Below, in pieces: positions 1 through 11,416 of a DNA stretch of 64,000 nt. Positions within the stretch are counted from its first letter, which is position 1, and each line of letters begins with the position of its first letter. The notes beneath the pieces were generated by a model. It saw nothing but the letters and a program-made list of their open reading frames with translations. It searched no databases and was not told where the DNA came from. Where the stretch lies: NCBI RefSeq assembly GCF_005796105.1, contig NZ_VAUO01000007.1:1-64000 (forward strand), read 5' to 3'. Origin of the DNA: Pseudomonas mosselii. Its GTDB lineage: Bacteria; Pseudomonadota; Gammaproteobacteria; Pseudomonadales; Pseudomonadaceae. Made by a program: the position numbers and the translations under genes.

Positions 1-2
1 CG

Positions 3-39
3 AAAAACAAAGCGGGGAGGCCTGTCGGCCTCCCCGCTT
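3..39 (-). terminator. Rho-independent terminator of tyrS
   Basis: Positions 10-22 and 27-39 form a perfect 13-bp GC-rich stem around a 4-base loop. On the minus strand it is followed by a T-rich tail (complement of 3-9). It lies 24 bases past the tyrS stop codon. Confidence 0.9.
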
Positions 40-63
40 CCTTATATAGAGAACGCTAAACCG

Positions 64-1263
64 TCACTCTGCTTTAAGGGTAACCCGCGCGAAGGACTTT
101 TTGCCCGCCTGGCACACATGAGTGGCCCCCACGACAAACATGAAGTCACGCTCGACCACAGCACCATCAACCTTGACCGCACCACCGGCGAGCAAATCAC
201 GCGCCTGCGCCGAGTTTTTTACCAGGCCTGCCCGGTTCAACACGGCAGCAATCGGCAAGTCTTCAGCCGCAACAACCTCAACCTCCGGCAAATCCTCAGG
301 CAGCTCGCCATCCTTCATGCGGTTACCCGCAGCACGATGGGCATTGGCTGCCGCCTCCTGACCATGGAAGCGCGCCACGATCTCTTCGGCTAGCTTGATC
401 TTGATGTCACGCGGATTCGCGCCATTGGCTACATCAGCACGGAACTGCTCGATCTCCTCCATCGAACGGAAGCTCAGCAGCTCGAAGTAGCGCCACATCA
501 GCGTGTCCGGAATCGACACCAACTTGCTGTACATCACACCAGGAGCTTCCTGGATACCGACATAATTGCCCAGCGACTTCGACATCTTCTTCACGCCATC
601 GAGCCCTTCGAGCAACGGCATGGTGACGATGTTCTGCGCTTCTTGGCCGTAAGCACGCTGCAGCTCGCGCCCCATCAGCAGGTTGAACTTCTGATCGGTA
701 CCGCCGAGCTCGACATCCGCTTTCAGCGCCACGGAGTCATACCCCTGCACCAGCGGGTACAGGAACTCATGGATGGCGATTGGCTGATTGGTGGTGTAGC
801 GCTTATCGAAGTCGTCGCGCTCGAGCATGCGCGCAACCGTATACTGCGAAGCCAGGCGAATGAAGTCGGCCGGAGATAGCGAGTCCATCCAGGTGGAGTT
901 GAACGCGACCTCGGTCTTGGCCGGGTCGAGAATCTTGAACACCTGCTGTTTATAAGTCTCGGCGTTCTCCAACACCTGCTCGCGGGTCAGCGGCGGACGC
1001 GTGGCGCTTTTGCCGCTCGGATCACCGATCATGCCGGTGAAGTCACCGATCAAGAAGATAACCTGGTGACCCAGCTCCTGGAACTGGCGCAGCTTGTTGA
1101 TCAGCACCGTATGCCCCAGGTGCAGGTCAGGCGCGGTAGGGTCGAAGCCCGCCTTGATGCGCAGTGGTTGGCCGCGCTTGAGCTTCTCCACCAGTTCAGA
1201 CTCGACCAATACCTCTTCCGCACCGCGCTTGATAAGCGCCAGCTGCTCTTCAACCGACTTCAT
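64..1263 (-). CDS. tyrS: Tyrosyl-tRNA synthetase
   Basis: Charges tRNA-Tyr with tyrosine in the cytoplasm. The 399-aa protein is a class I synthetase: the HIGH-type motif reads HLGH at residues 48-51, a KMSKS loop (KKMSKSLGN) is intact, and the C-terminal third carries an S4 RNA-binding domain. I chose the ATG at 1263 (MKSVEEQ...), because the 15 residues further upstream look like leader translation. The gene is divergent from the M23 peptidase gene, with about 210 AT-richer bases between the two starts. It ends in a strong terminator and appears to be a single-gene unit. Confidence 0.96.
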   Translation of the reverse strand: MKSVEEQLALIKRGAEEVLVESELVEKLKRGQPLRIKAGFDPTAPDLHLGHTVLINKLRQFQELGHQVIFLIGDFTGMIGDPSGKSATRPPLTREQVLENAETYKQQVFKILDPAKTEVAFNSTWMDSLSPADFIRLASQYTVARMLERDDFDKRYTTNQPIAIHEFLYPLVQGYDSVALKADVELGGTDQKFNLLMGRELQRAYGQEAQNIVTMPLLEGLDGVKKMSKSLGNYVGIQEAPGVMYSKLVSIPDTLMWRYFELLSFRSMEEIEQFRADVANGANPRDIKIKLAEEIVARFHGQEAAANAHRAAGNRMKDGELPEDLPEVEVVAAEDLPIAAVLNRAGLVKNSAQARDLLAGGAVKVDGAVVERDFMFVVGATHVCQAGKKSFARVTLKAE

Positions 1264-1476
1264 AGACAGACCCGCAAGGCTCAGATTCAAGGGGAGCCAA
1301 CCATACAAGATCGGCCATCAAATACAAGTTTCGCAACGGAATGTGACCCGAACGGCGTGACGCAACGTCTACGCGCCCTTGCGTGAGATTGGATTTGGTT
1401 ATATTTTATACAGTTATTTCATCTTCATCATGTCATTCATCTTTTCCATTTCACCTTTTTCAAAGTCACCTCACCT

Positions 1477-3988
<2,512 letters not shown>

Positions 3989-3999
3989 TCAATCCACAG

Positions 4000-4037
4000 A
4001 ATGCAAAACGCCGCGCAATAGCGCGGCGTTTTGCATT
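4000..4037. terminator. Bidirectional terminator between anmK and erpA
   Basis: A perfect 17-bp inverted repeat (4000-4016 with 4021-4037) with loop AATA. The stem has A-rich and T-rich flanks (GCAAAAC and GTTTTGC), so it can end transcripts from both convergent genes. Confidence 0.9.
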
Positions 4038-4049
4038 GCCCGACAGCGA

Positions 4050-4400
4050 TCAGATCGAGAACGAAGAGCCGCACCCGCAGGTGGTGGTGGCGTTCGGGTT
4101 CTTGATCACGAAGCGCGAGCCTTCCAAGCCTTCCTGGTAGTCCACCTCGGCACCGGCCAAGTACTGGAAGCTCATCGGATCGACCACCAGCGCCACGCCT
4201 TCGCGCTCGACGATGGTGTCGTCTTCAGCGACGTCTTCATCGAAAGTGAAGCCGTACTGAAAGCCCGAGCAACCGCCGCCGGTCACGAATACACGCAGCT
4301 TCAGACGATCGTTACCCTCTTCGCTGACCAGGGTCTTCACCTTGTTTGCAGCGCCAGGTGTGAACTCCAAAGCCGTGGGGGTGAAGGTTTCGACGCTCAT
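4050..4400 (-). CDS. erpA: Iron-sulfur cluster insertion protein ErpA
   Basis: A-type carrier that delivers Fe-S clusters to target enzymes. The 116-aa protein has the three conserved cysteines: C44 in GGGCSGF, and C108 and C110 in the CGCG tail. I chose the start at 4400 (MSVETFTPT...) from family length; an upstream in-frame extension is not conserved-looking. It is convergent with anmK, from which it is separated by a shared terminator. Confidence 0.95.
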   Translation of the reverse strand: MSVETFTPTALEFTPGAANKVKTLVSEEGNDRLKLRVFVTGGGCSGFQYGFTFDEDVAEDDTIVEREGVALVVDPMSFQYLAGAEVDYQEGLEGSRFVIKNPNATTTCGCGSSFSI

Positions 4401-4483
4401 GTTGACTCTCCCGGCGCACTGCCGCCATAAAACTCGATGGGGCGTATTATCCGCTTGTCCGAGAAAATCGGTCAACAATATGA

Positions 4484-4560
4484 AAGCGGCAAGTGACCAG
4501 CTACAAGCTGCAAGCCAAACGCGTCATGCTTGCTTGCCGCTTGTAGCGTGCAGCGAGTCG
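4484..4560. repeat. Dispersed palindromic repeat, AAGCGGCAAG family
   Basis: The arms AAGCGGCAAG (4484-4493) and CTTGCCGCTT (4533-4542) form a perfect 10-bp inverted repeat enclosing CTACAAGCTGCAAG-type units. The same opening motif and GCTGCAAGC units occur at 38645-38770. It fills the gap between erpA (minus) and the argC stop and probably acts as the argC 3' structure. Confidence 0.7.
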
Positions 4561-4565
4561 CTGCT

Positions 4566-5600
4566 TCAGGGCAGAAGGCCGGCGTGGCTCAGCCCCATGC
4601 GTTCGTCCAGACCAAACAGGATGTTCAGGTTCTGTACTGCCTGGCCCGACGCGCCCTTGACCAGGTTGTCGATAACCGACAGCACCACCACCAAGTCACC
4701 GCCCTGTGGCCGGTGAACGGCGATACGGCAAACGTTGGCGCCACGCACGCTACGGGTTTCCGGGTGACTACCAGCTGGCATCACGTCGACGAACGGTTCA
4801 TTGGCGTAGCGCTTCTCGAACAGCGCCTGTAGGTCGACCGATGTATCGGCGACGGTGGCGTACAGCGTGGCGTGGATGCCACGGATCATCGGCGTGAGGT
4901 GCGGCACGAAAGTCAGGCCAACATCCTTGCCGGCAGCCTGGCGCAGGCCTTGGCTGATCTCCGGCAGGTGGCGGTGGCCTTTGACCGCATAGGCCTTCAT
5001 GCTTTCTCCCGCTTCACAGAACAGCGACCCCACCGCAGCGCCACGGCCTGCGCCGCTCACACCTGACTTGCAGTCGGCGATCAGGCGCGCTGGGTCGGCC
5101 AGCCCAGCCTCCAGCAGAGGCAGGAAGCCCAGTTGAGTCGCGGTCGGATAGCAACCCGGCACGGCGATCAGACGCGCCTGGCGAATTTTCTCGCGGTTCA
5201 CTTCGGGCAAGCCATAGACTGCATCGGCCAGCAGCTCCGGCGCACCATGCGGCTGACCGTACCACTTGCCCCACTCCACCGCGTCCTGCAAGCGGAAGTC
5301 GGCAGACAAGTCGATAACCTTGGTACCGGCGGCCAGCAGCTCTCCGGCCAAGGCATGGGCGACACCGTGCGGAGTGGCAAAGAACACCACGTCACAGGCG
5401 CCCAGGGTCTTGCTGTCCGGCACGCTGAAGCACAGGCCGTCATAGTGGCCGCGCAGGTTCGGGTACATGTCGGCAACCGCCACGCCCGCTTCAGAACGCG
5501 AGGTGATGACCGCCACTTCGGCCTGTGGGTGCTGCGCCAACAGACGCAACAGTTCGACACCGGTGTACCCCGTGCCGCCGACGATACCGACCTTGATCAT
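4566..5600 (-). CDS. argC: N-acetyl-gamma-glutamyl-phosphate reductase
   Basis: Third step of arginine synthesis: NADPH-dependent reduction of N-acetylglutamyl phosphate to the semialdehyde. The 344-aa protein has the N-terminal dinucleotide motif GGTGYTG (residues 8-14) and the catalytic cysteine C150 in the conserved VPGCYPTAT. It is the only arginine gene here and is divergent from hemJ. A dispersed repeat sits directly after its stop codon. Confidence 0.96.
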   Translation of the reverse strand: MIKVGIVGGTGYTGVELLRLLAQHPQAEVAVITSRSEAGVAVADMYPNLRGHYDGLCFSVPDSKTLGACDVVFFATPHGVAHALAGELLAAGTKVIDLSADFRLQDAVEWGKWYGQPHGAPELLADAVYGLPEVNREKIRQARLIAVPGCYPTATQLGFLPLLEAGLADPARLIADCKSGVSGAGRGAAVGSLFCEAGESMKAYAVKGHRHLPEISQGLRQAAGKDVGLTFVPHLTPMIRGIHATLYATVADTSVDLQALFEKRYANEPFVDVMPAGSHPETRSVRGANVCRIAVHRPQGGDLVVVLSVIDNLVKGASGQAVQNLNILFGLDERMGLSHAGLLP

Positions 5601-5740
5601 AACGCTTGCCCCTTATCAACGAGCCGACTGGAAAGCGCACGATAATAGGGGCGCGAGACGCCTGTAACAACTCTTCGCATGACCCTTCGGCGCTTGGCCA
5701 CTACTATTCGGACGACCGTGAAAACCTGAAGGAACCGTTC

Positions 5741-6166
5741 ATGCTTTATCTATGGATCAAGGCGCTGCACATCGTCAGCGTGGTGTGCTGGTTCGCCGGC
5801 CTCTTCTACTTGCCTCGCCTGTTCGTTTATCACGCCCAGAGCCAGGACAGCATCAGCCAGGAGCGCTTCATCACCATGGAGCGCAAGCTCTACCGCGGCA
5901 TCATGAACCCGGCGATGATCGCCACCTACGTGTTCGGCGGCTGGATGCTCTACCTCAATCCCGGCTGGTTGAGCCAAGGCTGGCTGCACGCCAAGCTCAC
6001 CCTGGTGGTGCTGCTGACCGGTTACCATCACATCTGCGGCGCCCAGCGCAAGCGCTTCGCCGCTGGCACCAATACCCGCAGCCACGTCTACTACCGCTGG
6101 TTCAACGAAGTACCGGTACTTTTGTTGCTGGGCATTGCGATTCTGGTGGTGGTCAAACCATTCTGA
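5741..6166 (+). CDS. hemJ: Protoporphyrinogen IX oxidase HemJ
   Basis: Membrane enzyme (UPF0093/HemJ) that oxidises protoporphyrinogen IX to protoporphyrin IX in heme synthesis. The 141-aa protein has about four hydrophobic segments and the conserved first helix with LHI and WFAGLFYLPRL. I start it at 5741 (MLYLWIKALH...), since this gives the family length and an AGGAA-like ribosome site lies just upstream. It is divergent from argC. Confidence 0.88.
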   Translation: MLYLWIKALHIVSVVCWFAGLFYLPRLFVYHAQSQDSISQERFITMERKLYRGIMNPAMIATYVFGGWMLYLNPGWLSQGWLHAKLTLVVLLTGYHHICGAQRKRFAAGTNTRSHVYYRWFNEVPVLLLLGIAILVVVKPF

Positions 6167-6305
6167 GGTCGCCCGGCCACTCAGAGGCGTTACGCCATGC
6201 CCTTGCCTGCCGCGTTCAAGCAACGTCGCAGGCCGGGCTGTTCGAACGCCATGGCCTGGCGTACGAAACGCGCTGAATGACGCCAGCCCGCTGCGCTGTA
6301 ACGCC

Positions 6306-6333
6306 TTGTAGCAAAACCGCCAGCCTGTACACT
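6306..6333 (+). promoter_or_regulatory. Candidate sigma-70 promoter for the SDR gene
   Basis: TTGTAG (6306-6311), a 16-base spacer, then TACACT (6328-6333), about 30 bases before the ATG at 6364. Assigned by motif only. Confidence 0.4.
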
Positions 6334-6363
6334 AGGCGCCCCTCTCGCAGCCTGGAGCCCTGC

Positions 6364-7140
6364 ATGACCCGTTACGCCATGATCACTGGAGCTTCCAGCG
6401 GCCTGGGCCTGGCCCTGGCGGAAGCCCTGGCACGGCGCGGGCGCAACCTGATCCTGGTGGCACGCCAGCGGGAGACGCTGGAGCCAGTGGCCATCGAACT
6501 CACCCAGCGCTTTGGCGTTGAGGTGCTGTTGCGTGCCTGCGACCTCAGCCAGCCGCTACGTCTGTCAGGCTTCGTACTCGAACTCGAAGAGGGCGAGCGG
6601 CGCATCGACCTGCTGGTCAACTGCGCCGGTCAACGCACCTACGGCCCTTTCCTGGCCCACGAGTGGGCCGACGAGCAGGACCTGCTTGAGGTCAACATCC
6701 TGGCAATGAGCCGGCTGTGCCACGCCATCGGCAACCTGATGGCCGTGCAAGGCGGTGGGCAAATCCTCAATGTCGCAGGCCTCGCGGGGGTCGCGCCAGG
6801 TCCGTGGATGGCAGCCTACGCCGCCAGCAAGGCATACGTGCTCAGCTTCAGCGAGGCCCTGCGCGAAGAGCTGCGACGCACTGGGATCAAGGTCTCGGTA
6901 CTGTGCCCAGGACCGGTACGCTCCTCGCGCCGTCGCATCCCACGCCTGGACAACAGCAGCCCAAGCCCCGAAGAGATCGCGCTGTATACCGTGCGCGCGC
7001 TGGACAAGAACCAGACACTGATCCTGCCCGGTCGCCGCAACCGCTGGCTGGCCTTCGCGCCGCGCCTGTTGCCGCGCTGGCTCGCGCGCAAACTGGCGGG
7101 TGTAATCCACCGCCGCTACTGCCCGGTTGACGTGCAATAG
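6364..7140 (+). CDS. Short-chain dehydrogenase/reductase family protein, catalytic Ser replaced
   Basis: The 258-aa protein has a Rossmann-fold SDR pattern: GASSGLG cofactor motif (residues 9-15), NCAG, and YAASK with Tyr152 and Lys156. At the position 13 residues before Tyr152, where classical SDRs have the catalytic Ser, the sequence reads NVAGLAG with Gly139. The substrate is unknown; the closest style is the DltE/YkvO-like group of SDRs. I start it at 6364 (MTRYAMITG...), which places the cofactor motif at the usual distance from the N-terminus. A candidate promoter precedes it and the HIT gene follows 62 bases later. Confidence 0.85.
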   Translation: MTRYAMITGASSGLGLALAEALARRGRNLILVARQRETLEPVAIELTQRFGVEVLLRACDLSQPLRLSGFVLELEEGERRIDLLVNCAGQRTYGPFLAHEWADEQDLLEVNILAMSRLCHAIGNLMAVQGGGQILNVAGLAGVAPGPWMAAYAASKAYVLSFSEALREELRRTGIKVSVLCPGPVRSSRRRIPRLDNSSPSPEEIALYTVRALDKNQTLILPGRRNRWLAFAPRLLPRWLARKLAGVIHRRYCPVDVQ

Positions 7141-7202
7141 CACTGGGCGAGCGGCACCCGGCTCAGTACACTCGGGGCCACACTCACCCTGGAGCACGTG
7201 CT

Positions 7203-7541
7203 GTGGACGATCTATTCCTGAAAATCATCAACCGGGAAATCCCGGCGGATATCCTCTACGAAGACGACCAGATCCTGGCCTTCAAGGATATCGCCCCAGC
7301 GGCGCCGGTTCATTTCCTGGTCATCCCCAAGAAGCACATCCCGACCCTCAACGACTTGACCGAAGCCGACAAGGCCCTGGCCGGCCACATCTTGTTCACC
7401 GCACAGCGCCTGGCCGTGGAACAGGGCTGCGAAGAAGGCTTCCGCGTGGTCATGAACTGCAACCCCAAGGGCGGCCAGACCGTCTACCACATCCATATGC
7501 ACGTGCTTGGCCAACGCCAGATGAACTGGCCACCGGGCTGA
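7203..7541 (+). CDS. HIT family nucleotide-binding protein, HinT-like
   Basis: Histidine triad hydrolase of the HinT type, which in characterised members cleaves AMP-lysine-like or other nucleoside phosphoramidates. The 112-aa protein ends with the triad HIHMHVLG and has the early HFLVIPKKHIPTL segment typical of this group. The start codon is GTG at 7203, preceded by TGGAG. It lies between the SDR gene and coq7. Confidence 0.92.
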   Translation: MDDLFLKIINREIPADILYEDDQILAFKDIAPAAPVHFLVIPKKHIPTLNDLTEADKALAGHILFTAQRLAVEQGCEEGFRVVMNCNPKGGQTVYHIHMHVLGQRQMNWPPG

Positions 7542-7580
7542 CCCAAGGCAAGCCCTCCCCTGGGCTTTGAGGTAGACTGT

Positions 7581-7607
7581 CGGGCATCACTTCAGCGGAG
7601 GTGCCCG
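7581..7607 (+). promoter_or_regulatory. Hairpin covering the coq7 ribosome-binding site
   Basis: CGGGCATC (7581-7588) can pair with GGTGCCCG (7600-7607), eight pairs including one G-T. The Shine-Dalgarno GGAGG (7597-7601) runs into the right arm, and the hairpin ends one base before the ATG at 7608. This could limit translation initiation; no ligand or factor is evident. Confidence 0.5.
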
Positions 7608-8255
7608 ATGGCTACCGAACGTCACTACTCGCCGCTCGACCGCTTGTTGCTGCAGGCCGATACCGCCATGCGCACCTTGCTGCCTTTCAGCGGCCAACCG
7701 TCTCGCCCGTCGCCGGCGATCATCCAGCCCGAAGCCGCGCTCGACGAACAGCAGACCCGCCATATTGCCGGCCTGATGCGCATCAACCATACCGGTGAAG
7801 TCTGTGCTCAGGCGCTGTACCAAGGTCAAGCCCTGACCGCCAAGTTGCCCCAGGTGCGCAAGGCCATGGAGCACGCGGCCGAAGAAGAAATCGACCACCT
7901 CGCCTGGTGCGAGCAGCGCATTCGCCAACTCAACAGCCACCCCAGCGTACTCAACCCGCTGTTCTACGGCATGTCGTTCGGCATTGGCGCGCTCGCCGGC
8001 CTGGTCAGCGACAAGGTCAGCCTGGGCTTCGTCGCCGCCACTGAGCATCAGGTGTGCAAGCACCTGGACGAACACCTGGAGCAGATCCCCGAGAACGACA
8101 GCAAGTCGCGGGCAATTCTCGAACAGATGCGCGTGGACGAAGAACACCACGCCGAATCCGCCCTCGAAGCTGGCGGCTACCGCTTCCCCGCCCCAGTACG
8201 CTTCGGCATGAGCCTGCTGGCCAAGGTCATGACCAAGAGCACCTACCGTATCTGA
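7608..8255 (+). CDS. coq7: Demethoxyubiquinone hydroxylase Coq7
   Basis: Di-iron hydroxylase in ubiquinone synthesis, acting on the demethoxy-quinol intermediate at the membrane. The 215-aa protein shows the ferritin-like iron ligands: Glu in HTGEVCAQ, the EEEIDH pair, [11 protein letters not shown] and the C-terminal DEEHH. It is the bacterial Coq7 used by Pseudomonas in place of UbiF. A hairpin touches its ribosome-binding site. The membrane protein gene follows 10 bases later and may be co-transcribed. Confidence 0.94.
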   Translation: MATERHYSPLDRLLLQADTAMRTLLPFSGQPSRPSPAIIQPEAALDEQQTRHIAGLMRINHTGEVCAQALYQGQALTAKLPQVRKAMEHAAEEEIDHLAWCEQRIRQLNSHPSVLNPLFYGMSFGIGALAGLVSDKVSLGFVAATEHQVCKHLDEHLEQIPENDSKSRAILEQMRVDEEHHAESALEAGGYRFPAPVRFGMSLLAKVMTKSTYRI

Positions 8256-8265
8256 GGCGCCCGGC

Positions 8266-9303
8266 ATGCAACGCTTCGATGCCAAGGACCTGGCACGCGC
8301 GGTAAGCGCCGGTGTACTGCAACCGGGCCAAGACCGCGCACTACTGGAGTTCCTGGGCCAGCAACCGCAAGCAGGCGGCAGCTTCCAGCTTGCCCATGTG
8401 GCCTTTTACTTCGGTGCTCTGCTGATCATGGGCGCCATGGGCTGGCTGCTGACCCTGGCCTGGATGAGCATCGGCGATATCGCCTTGCTGGCCGTTGCCC
8501 TGCTCTACATCGTAGGTATAACCCTCTACGCCAAGTCCCTGCACCGGCGCCAGCAGCCGGTTGCCGCCGGTGTACTGGCCGCTGTGGCGGTAAGCATCGT
8601 TCCGCTGGCAGTGTTCGCCGTGCAACGCCTGGTCGGCTGGTGGCCGCAGGAAGATGCTCAAAACGATTATCACCGGTACTACACTTATGTGCAGGGCGGC
8701 TGGCTGCTCATGGAAGCTGCCACCGTGGTGGCCGGCTTGCTGATGCTGCGCCTGATCCCCTTCCCGTTCATCGTGATGCCCATTGCCGTGGCCCTGTGGT
8801 TCATGTCCATGGACCTCAGCGAATGGATCTACGGAGACCTGCTCAGTTGGACGCAGCGACGCACGGTATCGCTGTGGTTCGGCCTGGGCCTGCTGCTGGT
8901 GTTCATAGCCGTGGATGGCCGAACCGAACGCGACTATGCATTCTGGGGCTACGTCGCCGGACTGGCCGCCTTTTGGGGCGGGCTGACCCTGATAGACAGC
9001 GCCAGCCAATGGAACAAGTTGTTCTACTGCCTGATCAACCTGGGCCTGATGGCCTTGGCCGTGCTCTTGCGCCGACCGCTGTTCATGGTGTTCGGCGCCA
9101 TGGGGGTAGCCGCCTACCTAGGGTATCTGTCCTACGAGGTATTCGCCGACTCCCTACTGTTCCCACTGCTAGTGACGCTGAGCGGGCTGGGAGTGATCGG
9201 GCTGGGGTTGCTGTACCAGAAACGACGTGAGCAGTTCAGCCAGTCAATGCGTAGGAAGTTGCCGCAATGGTTGCAGCAAGCCTTGCCGGCATTGCGCCAT
9301 TAA
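8266..9303 (+). CDS. Unknown polytopic inner-membrane protein
   Basis: I do not recognise a function. The 345-aa protein has a soluble N-terminus of about 40 residues and then roughly eight to nine hydrophobic helices, ending with a basic C-terminus (KRREQFSQSMRRK). The N-terminal helix pattern vaguely resembles DUF2157-type predicted membrane proteins, which I cannot confirm. It starts 10 bases after coq7, so a link to quinone metabolism is conceivable but only by position. It ends at a strong hairpin shared with the convergent OsmC gene. Confidence 0.75.
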   Translation: MQRFDAKDLARAVSAGVLQPGQDRALLEFLGQQPQAGGSFQLAHVAFYFGALLIMGAMGWLLTLAWMSIGDIALLAVALLYIVGITLYAKSLHRRQQPVAAGVLAAVAVSIVPLAVFAVQRLVGWWPQEDAQNDYHRYYTYVQGGWLLMEAATVVAGLLMLRLIPFPFIVMPIAVALWFMSMDLSEWIYGDLLSWTQRRTVSLWFGLGLLLVFIAVDGRTERDYAFWGYVAGLAAFWGGLTLIDSASQWNKLFYCLINLGLMALAVLLRRPLFMVFGAMGVAAYLGYLSYEVFADSLLFPLLVTLSGLGVIGLGLLYQKRREQFSQSMRRKLPQWLQQALPALRH

Positions 9304-9314
9304 GGCCGCCCTCA

Positions 9315-9343
9315 CGTCAGCGCGGGGCGGGCCCGCGCTGACG
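9315..9343. terminator. Hairpin between convergent genes
   Basis: A perfect 12-bp stem (9315-9326 with 9332-9343) and 5-base loop, lying between the membrane-protein stop and the OsmC stop. There is no T tail, so it may stop or stabilise transcripts rather than act as a classical terminator. Confidence 0.6.
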
Positions 9344-9352
9344 GATGCTGTC

Positions 9353-9775
9353 TCAACTCAGCTCGACGATCTCGTAACCGTGGGTGATTTCAACCCCGGC
9401 GCGCTCGAGCATGATCGACGCCGAGCAGTACTTCTCGGCCGATAGCTCCACCGCCCGCTTCACCTGAGCCTCTTTCAAGGCGCGGCCTTTGACCACGAAA
9501 TTCATGTGGATCTTGGTGAACACCTTGGGGTCTTCACTGGCGCGCTCAGCCTCCAGGAACGCTTCGCAGCTTTCCACCGCTTGGCGGGACTTCTTCAGGA
9601 TGCTGACCACGTCGAAGCTGCTGCAGCCACCCAGGCCGAGCAGGAGCATTTCCATCGGACGCACGCCAAGGTTGCGGCCCCCGGCTTCGGGCGGCCCATC
9701 CATGACCACCACGTGGCCGCTCCCCGACTCGCCGAGGAACATCGCTTCACCGGCCCACTGGATGCGTGCCTTCAT
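9353..9775 (-). CDS. OsmC family peroxiredoxin-like protein
   Basis: The 140-aa protein is of the OsmC/Ohr superfamily, YhfA-like branch. Members reduce organic hydroperoxides through two cysteines; the YhfA branch has no settled role. Both cysteines are visible: one in [11 protein letters not shown] and one in EKYCSAS near the C-terminus. It is divergent from vfr, with about 190 bases between starts. E. coli yhfA is also next to crp, so the pairing of an OsmC gene with a Crp-type regulator is conserved. Confidence 0.9.
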   Translation of the reverse strand: MKARIQWAGEAMFLGESGSGHVVVMDGPPEAGGRNLGVRPMEMLLLGLGGCSSFDVVSILKKSRQAVESCEAFLEAERASEDPKVFTKIHMNFVVKGRALKEAQVKRAVELSAEKYCSASIMLERAGVEITHGYEIVELS

Positions 9776-9963
9776 CTATCTGGACTCCAAATTTCGTAAA
9801 AGGGTGTCAGCTTAGACCTTGCGAGGCCGTCGGAAAAGCTCAAGAGGATGCGCTTTTATGCCGATACCGTGGGAACTGTCTGATAAGCTGGCGCCAAACG
9901 ACTGGCACATGTCGCCAGACAGCCTCAATCAAGCCCATGCGTGGCATCGAACAGGATTTCGTG

Positions 9964-10611
9964 ATGGTGTCCCCAGTCCTTCTCCCCGCCAAGATCAAGA
10001 ACATCGACAAGCTCTTGGCCCACTGCCAACGCCGTCGCTATGCCGCCAAACACAACATCATCTGCGCCGGCGACCGGGCGGAGACGTTGTCGTTCATCCT
10101 CAAGGGCTCGGTAACCATCCTGATCGAAGACGACGAAGGCCATGAAATGATCATCGCCTACCTCAACAGCGGCGACTTCTTCGGCGAACTGGCCCTGTTC
10201 GAGCCGGCAGGCCAGGACAATCAGCGCAGCGCCTGGGTGCGTGCCAAAACCGAATGCGAAGTGGCCGAGATCAGCTACGACAAGTTCCGCGAACTCAGCC
10301 GCCAGGACCCAGACATCCTATACGCCCTGGGCAGCCAGATGGCCCAGCGCCTGCGCAATACTACCCGCAAGGTAGGCGACTTGGCCTTTTTCGATGTGAC
10401 CGGGCGTGTCGCTCGCTGCCTGCTCGACCTGTGCAAGCAGCCGGATGCCATGACCCACCCTGACGGCATGCAGATCAAGATCACCCGCCAAGAGATCGGG
10501 CGCATCGTCGGTTGTTCACGCGAGATGGTCGGCCGCGTCCTCAAGGACCTCGAAGAACGCAGCCTGGTGCACGTCAAGGGCAAGACCATGGTGGTCTACG
10601 GTACCCGTTAA
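9964..10611 (+). CDS. vfr: Cyclic AMP receptor protein (Vfr/Crp)
   Basis: Global regulator of the Crp family. The 215-aa protein has an N-terminal cyclic-nucleotide domain ([11 protein letters not shown], then the arginine-containing phosphate pocket) and a C-terminal winged HTH ([20 protein letters not shown]). I start it at the ATG 9964, just after an in-frame GTG, to match the family length; longer in-frame starts upstream are unlikely. It is convergent with the lipoate-ligase-like gene and the two stop codons overlap by 4 bases. In P. putida Crp has a modest role compared with Vfr of P. aeruginosa. Confidence 0.94.
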   Translation: MVSPVLLPAKIKNIDKLLAHCQRRRYAAKHNIICAGDRAETLSFILKGSVTILIEDDEGHEMIIAYLNSGDFFGELALFEPAGQDNQRSAWVRAKTECEVAEISYDKFRELSRQDPDILYALGSQMAQRLRNTTRKVGDLAFFDVTGRVARCLLDLCKQPDAMTHPDGMQIKITRQEIGRIVGCSREMVGRVLKDLEERSLVHVKGKTMVVYGTR

Positions 10612-11312
10612 TCGCTCGGCAGAGCCGCGATCACCTGTGCATACGCCTGCGACAGGCGCTCGAACCAAGGTACCTCAGGGGCCACTTCATGCAGCGCGAT
10701 ATGGCTGTCGGCCCGGCAGCGTTGCTCCAGCCCACAGCACACGTTGAAATGATTAACCGCTGCCACCATTGACTCGCGTTCGTTGTCCAACAGCAGCGCG
10801 CCATGCACCAACACGACCGGACGCTTGCCCCCCAGACCTTGGCGCCAGCGCTGGGCCGTGCCGACCAGCTTGCGGCCATTGAGGTTGACGTTGTAGCGAC
10901 CATCGCAGAAGGCGCCGTCGATTTCCCCCACCGACGCCACCCCGCCCCACTCGCGCAGCACGTCGCACAAAGGTAGGCACAGCCGCTCGTAGGCATTCTC
11001 GATACGCCCGTGATCGCCCTCGCTGCGCGGTGCGACATACACCAGCGCCACGTTCACCGTCGAATGCGATTGTGGCACCGGCTCACCGCCAGTTTCGCGC
11101 AACAGCACCGGCCAACCGGCGATGGCCAGTTCCGCGCAAGCGGCCTCGAAGTTCTCCAACCGGCTCATGCGCCGGGGCATGACCAGCGCATGGTCGGTGG
11201 GCCGCCAGAACAACACGCCGGCTTCGCGCTCGCCGCGACACACGGCAGCCAGCAGTTCCTGTTCGGCATGCAGGCCCTGTTCGACGGTCAGGGACAGGGG
11301 TTGATCGGTCAT
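10608..11312 (-). CDS. Lipoate-protein ligase A-like protein (BPL/LplA family)
   Basis: The 234-aa protein matches the biotin/lipoate ligase fold. It has an RRM motif early, a reduced glycine motif (RETGGEPVP, where LplA has an RRxSGGG-type motif) and the [11 protein letters not shown] segment with the lysine that in LplA contacts the lipoyl-adenylate. The canonical LplA C-terminal accessory domain is absent. It may be a lipoyl or octanoyl transferase of altered specificity. I start it at 11312 (MTDQPLSLT...), since the upstream extension translates a REP sequence. Its stop overlaps that of vfr. Confidence 0.72.
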   Translation of the reverse strand: MTDQPLSLTVEQGLHAEQELLAAVCRGEREAGVLFWRPTDHALVMPRRMSRLENFEAACAELAIAGWPVLLRETGGEPVPQSHSTVNVALVYVAPRSEGDHGRIENAYERLCLPLCDVLREWGGVASVGEIDGAFCDGRYNVNLNGRKLVGTAQRWRQGLGGKRPVVLVHGALLLDNERESMVAAVNHFNVCCGLEQRCRADSHIALHEVAPEVPWFERLSQAYAQVIAALPSD

Positions 11313-11344
11313 TGATCCACCTTTGATGTAATGCTTGACGGCCC

Positions 11345-11370
11345 GTTCGCGGGCAAGCCCGCTCCCACAG
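11345..11370. repeat. REP element
   Basis: A single copy of the P. putida-type REP: TTCGCGGGCAAGCCCGCTCC followed by CACAG. It lies upstream of the lipoate-ligase-like start and beyond the trpC terminator. Confidence 0.85.
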
Positions 11371-11385
11371 AGGCCGCGCAGACAT

Positions 11386-11409
11386 GAAAAAGCCGGCAAC
11401 GCCGGCTTC
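11386..11409 (-). terminator. Rho-independent terminator of trpGDC
   Basis: Stem AGCCGGC (11391-11397) with GCCGGCT (11401-11407), 3-base loop. On the minus strand it is followed by TTTTTC. It lies 10 bases past the trpC stop. Confidence 0.88.
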
Positions 11410-11416
11410 GGTTCGA

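Noticed and set aside
6167..6363. Possible small gene between hemJ and the SDR gene
   Set aside because: A short open frame exists but has no ribosome-binding site, start or recognisable sequence. The segment instead contains a plausible promoter.
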